From: Oscillospiraceae bacterium
Lineage (GTDB): Bacteria; Bacillota; Clostridia; Oscillospirales; Oscillospiraceae
Direction of reading: 5' to 3'
NCBI GenBank assembly: GCA_910575815.1
Contig: CAJTFN010000004.1
Span: 62,001 to 126,000, forward strand
DNA length: 64,000 nucleotides
Positions within the stretch are counted from its first letter, which is position 1, and each line of letters starts with the position of its first letter. Shown one piece after another: positions 62,526 through 64,000 of the stretch. Below the pieces are notes generated by a model that saw only the letters and a program-made list of their open reading frames with translations, was not told the origin of the DNA and ran no database searches. Position numbers and translations under genes: made by a program.

Positions 62526-63404
62526 ATGGAGCTTCGAAATTTGAGGACCTTTCAGGCCGTGGTGGACCGGGGGAGCTACCAGCGGGCGGCGGAGTATCTA
62601 GGTTATGCCCAGTCCACCGTTACCGCCCAGATCCAGCAGCTGGAGGAGGAGATGGGCGTCCCCCTGTTCGAGCGGGTGGGGCGGAGAATGACCTTGACGG
62701 AGGCGGGATGGCGGGCGCTGCCCCAGGCCCGGGAGCTGCTGGCGGCGGCAGACCGGCTGCTGGAGAGCGGACGGGAGGACCGGAAGCCGGGAGGGACGCT
62801 GCGGGTGGACCTGGGAGAGACGCTGCTGTGCTACCGGATGCAGCCGGTAATACGGGCGTTTCGGGAGCGGGCGCCCCAGGTGCGCCTGGTGATTCGGAGC
62901 CGCAACTGCATGCGGATCGCGGACAATGTCCGGACGGGGGAATGTGACCTGGGAGTGGGCTATGATATGGATTGGAACCGGGGGGCCCTGGAGGTGGAGT
63001 CCTTGGGGTCCTATCCCATTGTGCTCCTGGCCGCCCCAGATTTTGCCGAGACGGATTTTACGACTCCGGGCCAGCGAAAAGCCGTTTCTCTGGTCACCGA
63101 CGAGCCGGATAGCATTTTTCGCCGCCGGCTGGAAGAGTATCTCTGTCAGCGGAACATTGAGCTGGACACGACGCTGGAGCTCTGGAGCATTGAGACCATC
63201 AAGCGCTGTGTCATGAGCGGCCTGGGCTTCACCTACCTGCCCCGGTTCGCGGCGGCGGAGGAGCTGGCAGACGGGCGGCTGGTGGAGCTGCGGGCGCCGG
63301 TCTCCGGCGTCCCCGCTCCGGCGCTGTGCGCCTGGAGGAAAGGGCGGTGGGTTACTCCGGCTATGGAGCTGTTTTTGGAGCTCCTGCGGGAGGAGCTGGG
63401 ATGA
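62526..63404 (+). CDS. LysR-family regulator
   Basis: The protein has 292 residues. The start MELRNLRTFQAVVDRGSYQR follows AGAGGATGGACCT. The HTH is RAAEYLGYAQSTVTAQIQQL, then a PBP2 effector domain (LGVGYDMDW, LLAAPDFAE, CVMSGLGFTYLPRFA). It probably controls the divergent lysE-type exporter and itself through the 110-base intergenic region. Confidence 0.9.
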   Translation: MELRNLRTFQAVVDRGSYQRAAEYLGYAQSTVTAQIQQLEEEMGVPLFERVGRRMTLTEAGWRALPQARELLAAADRLLESGREDRKPGGTLRVDLGETLLCYRMQPVIRAFRERAPQVRLVIRSRNCMRIADNVRTGECDLGVGYDMDWNRGALEVESLGSYPIVLLAAPDFAETDFTTPGQRKAVSLVTDEPDSIFRRRLEEYLCQRNIELDTTLELWSIETIKRCVMSGLGFTYLPRFAAAEELADGRLVELRAPVSGVPAPALCAWRKGRWVTPAMELFLELLREELG

Positions 63405-63416
63405 ATGTGTTCAGGT

Positions 63417-63444
63417 TAAAAAGCAAAGCCGGCCTTGCTTTTTG
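63417..63444 (+). terminator. Terminator after the LysR gene
   Basis: AAAAAGCAA and TTGCTTTTT pair around GCCGGC-type bases, forming a stem that ends in T; it begins 12 bases after the stop. From 63445 to 63683 I see no gene. Confidence 0.65.
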
Positions 63445-63684
63445 GAGGCGTCCCATTCCTGCCGGCCGGTTTGCCGCCAAGAGAACGCCGCTTTGCCGTT
63501 GACGTTTGACCTGCTTGCCCTGCCGTTTGCCTTGGGAAGCGAGGAATGGCGGAATCGGTTCTTTGGACGCCATGTTTTCCCTACAAGCTGGAATTGCCGT
63601 CTTATGAACAGCCGCCCGGGCGGGGGCGCATGTGTGGAAACCTGTGAAAAAGGATGGCCGGATGGCTGCGCGGAAAAACAGACA

Positions 63685-63722
63685 ACCCGGGCCGGAGGAT
63701 TTCCTCCGGCCCGGGCTTTTTC
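63685..63722. terminator. Strong GC hairpin between lysR and ylmC
   Basis: CCCGGGCCGGAGG and CCTCCGGCCCGGG form a 13-base stem with a short ATTT loop and a T run on the plus side. It ends just before the ylmC stop and may serve transcription from both sides. Confidence 0.75.
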
Positions 63723-63728
63723 AACGCC

Positions 63729-64000
63729 TCACACCCGCCGCTTTCGCTCCAGGCGGGGGTCCCTCCGCTGGAAGGGCTTGTCGATGAGGATGATGTCGTC
63801 CCCGATCCGCTGAATGCAGTCCCAGGGGATATAAAACTCCTCGCCCCGGCCAAAGAGACCGAAGAACCGGGCGGGCCCGTAGACCACGATGGCGGCGACC
63901 TGACCCTCGGGGATGCGGAGATCGATGTCCGCCACGAGCCCCAGGCGGGAACCGTCGTTGATGTTGATGACCTCCTTCCGCCGGAGGTCCCGGAACCGGC
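63729..64000 (-). CDS. ylmC: YlmC/YmxH-family PRC-barrel protein, partial
   Basis: The gene enters from beyond the right edge; 90 C-terminal codons are visible. RFRDLRRKEVININDGSRLG and FFGLFGRGEEFYIPWDCIQR then IGDDIILID are the family signature. The small PRC-barrel proteins YlmC/YmxH are linked to sporulation in Bacilli and Clostridia; the biochemical role is unknown. It ends in a basic tail (RRDPRLERKRRV). Confidence 0.9.
   Translation of the reverse strand, partial: RFRDLRRKEVININDGSRLGLVADIDLRIPEGQVAAIVVYGPARFFGLFGRGEEFYIPWDCIQRIGDDIILIDKPFQRRDPRLERKRRV

Overview
The window looks like a chromosome segment of a GC-rich, spore-forming gut Firmicute, most likely Oscillospiraceae near Flavonifractor, Oscillibacter or Intestinimonas (inferred from protein flavour, not from a search). 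Supporting signs are a glmS ribozyme upstream of glmS, a YlmC/YmxH-type sporulation gene, BclA-like collagen proteins, a selenium-type xanthine dehydrogenase, and heavy Firmicute-type integrative-element content.

Positions 1-11090 are the right part of an integrative element. They hold the end of a group II intron reverse transcriptase, an atypical OmpR-type regulator with its own operator and attenuator, a small HTH protein, two ParB-like proteins, a DUF6870-like protein, three tandem large serine recombinases, and a small recombinase-like protein with Ala in place of the catalytic Ser. The element abuts a recombinase gene that has lost its 5' end (11094-12485), probably its insertion target.

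Positions 12500-20080 are a graveyard of mobile DNA. They contain a 35-bp direct-repeat pair derived from an integrase gene, an IS200-like remnant, a DUF4379-type zinc protein, a decayed tyrosine integrase with its xis/HTH/DUF6809 cassette, a decayed group II intron, and a broken GLUG/coiled-coil surface protein gene.

Positions 20081-25108 are a four-gene minus-strand cluster: a nuclease-helicase, a MazG-like pyrophosphohydrolase, a UvrD-like protein lacking its Walker A region, and an HTH protein. It resembles a defence or DNA-processing island.

Positions 25866-35655 carry an mtnK-mtnA-aldolase operon (the DHAP shunt for 5-methylthioribose/5-deoxyribose salvage), a divergent DeoR regulator, and a livKHMGF-type ABC transporter followed by an ATC-hydrolase-family gene.

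Positions 35800-42300 are again patchy. They contain fragments of a conjugative-element methylase, an ImmA-like protease and a prophage lysis module, then two collagen-like spore-surface genes behind a sigma-K-like promoter, a dead recombinase remnant and an orphan gene.

Positions 42468-53190 are hexose and hexitol phosphate metabolism: mtlD, pgi, glmS with its ribozyme (which carries a MITE-like insertion), and a minus-strand operon deoR-fruK-mtlA-sorE. Several of these enzymes meet at fructose-6-phosphate.

Positions 53539-61729 hold thiamine pyrophosphokinase and two molybdenum hydroxylases, a fused selenium-type enzyme and a three-subunit XdhABC, with mocA between them. A LysE exporter, a divergent LysR regulator and a partial ylmC close the window.
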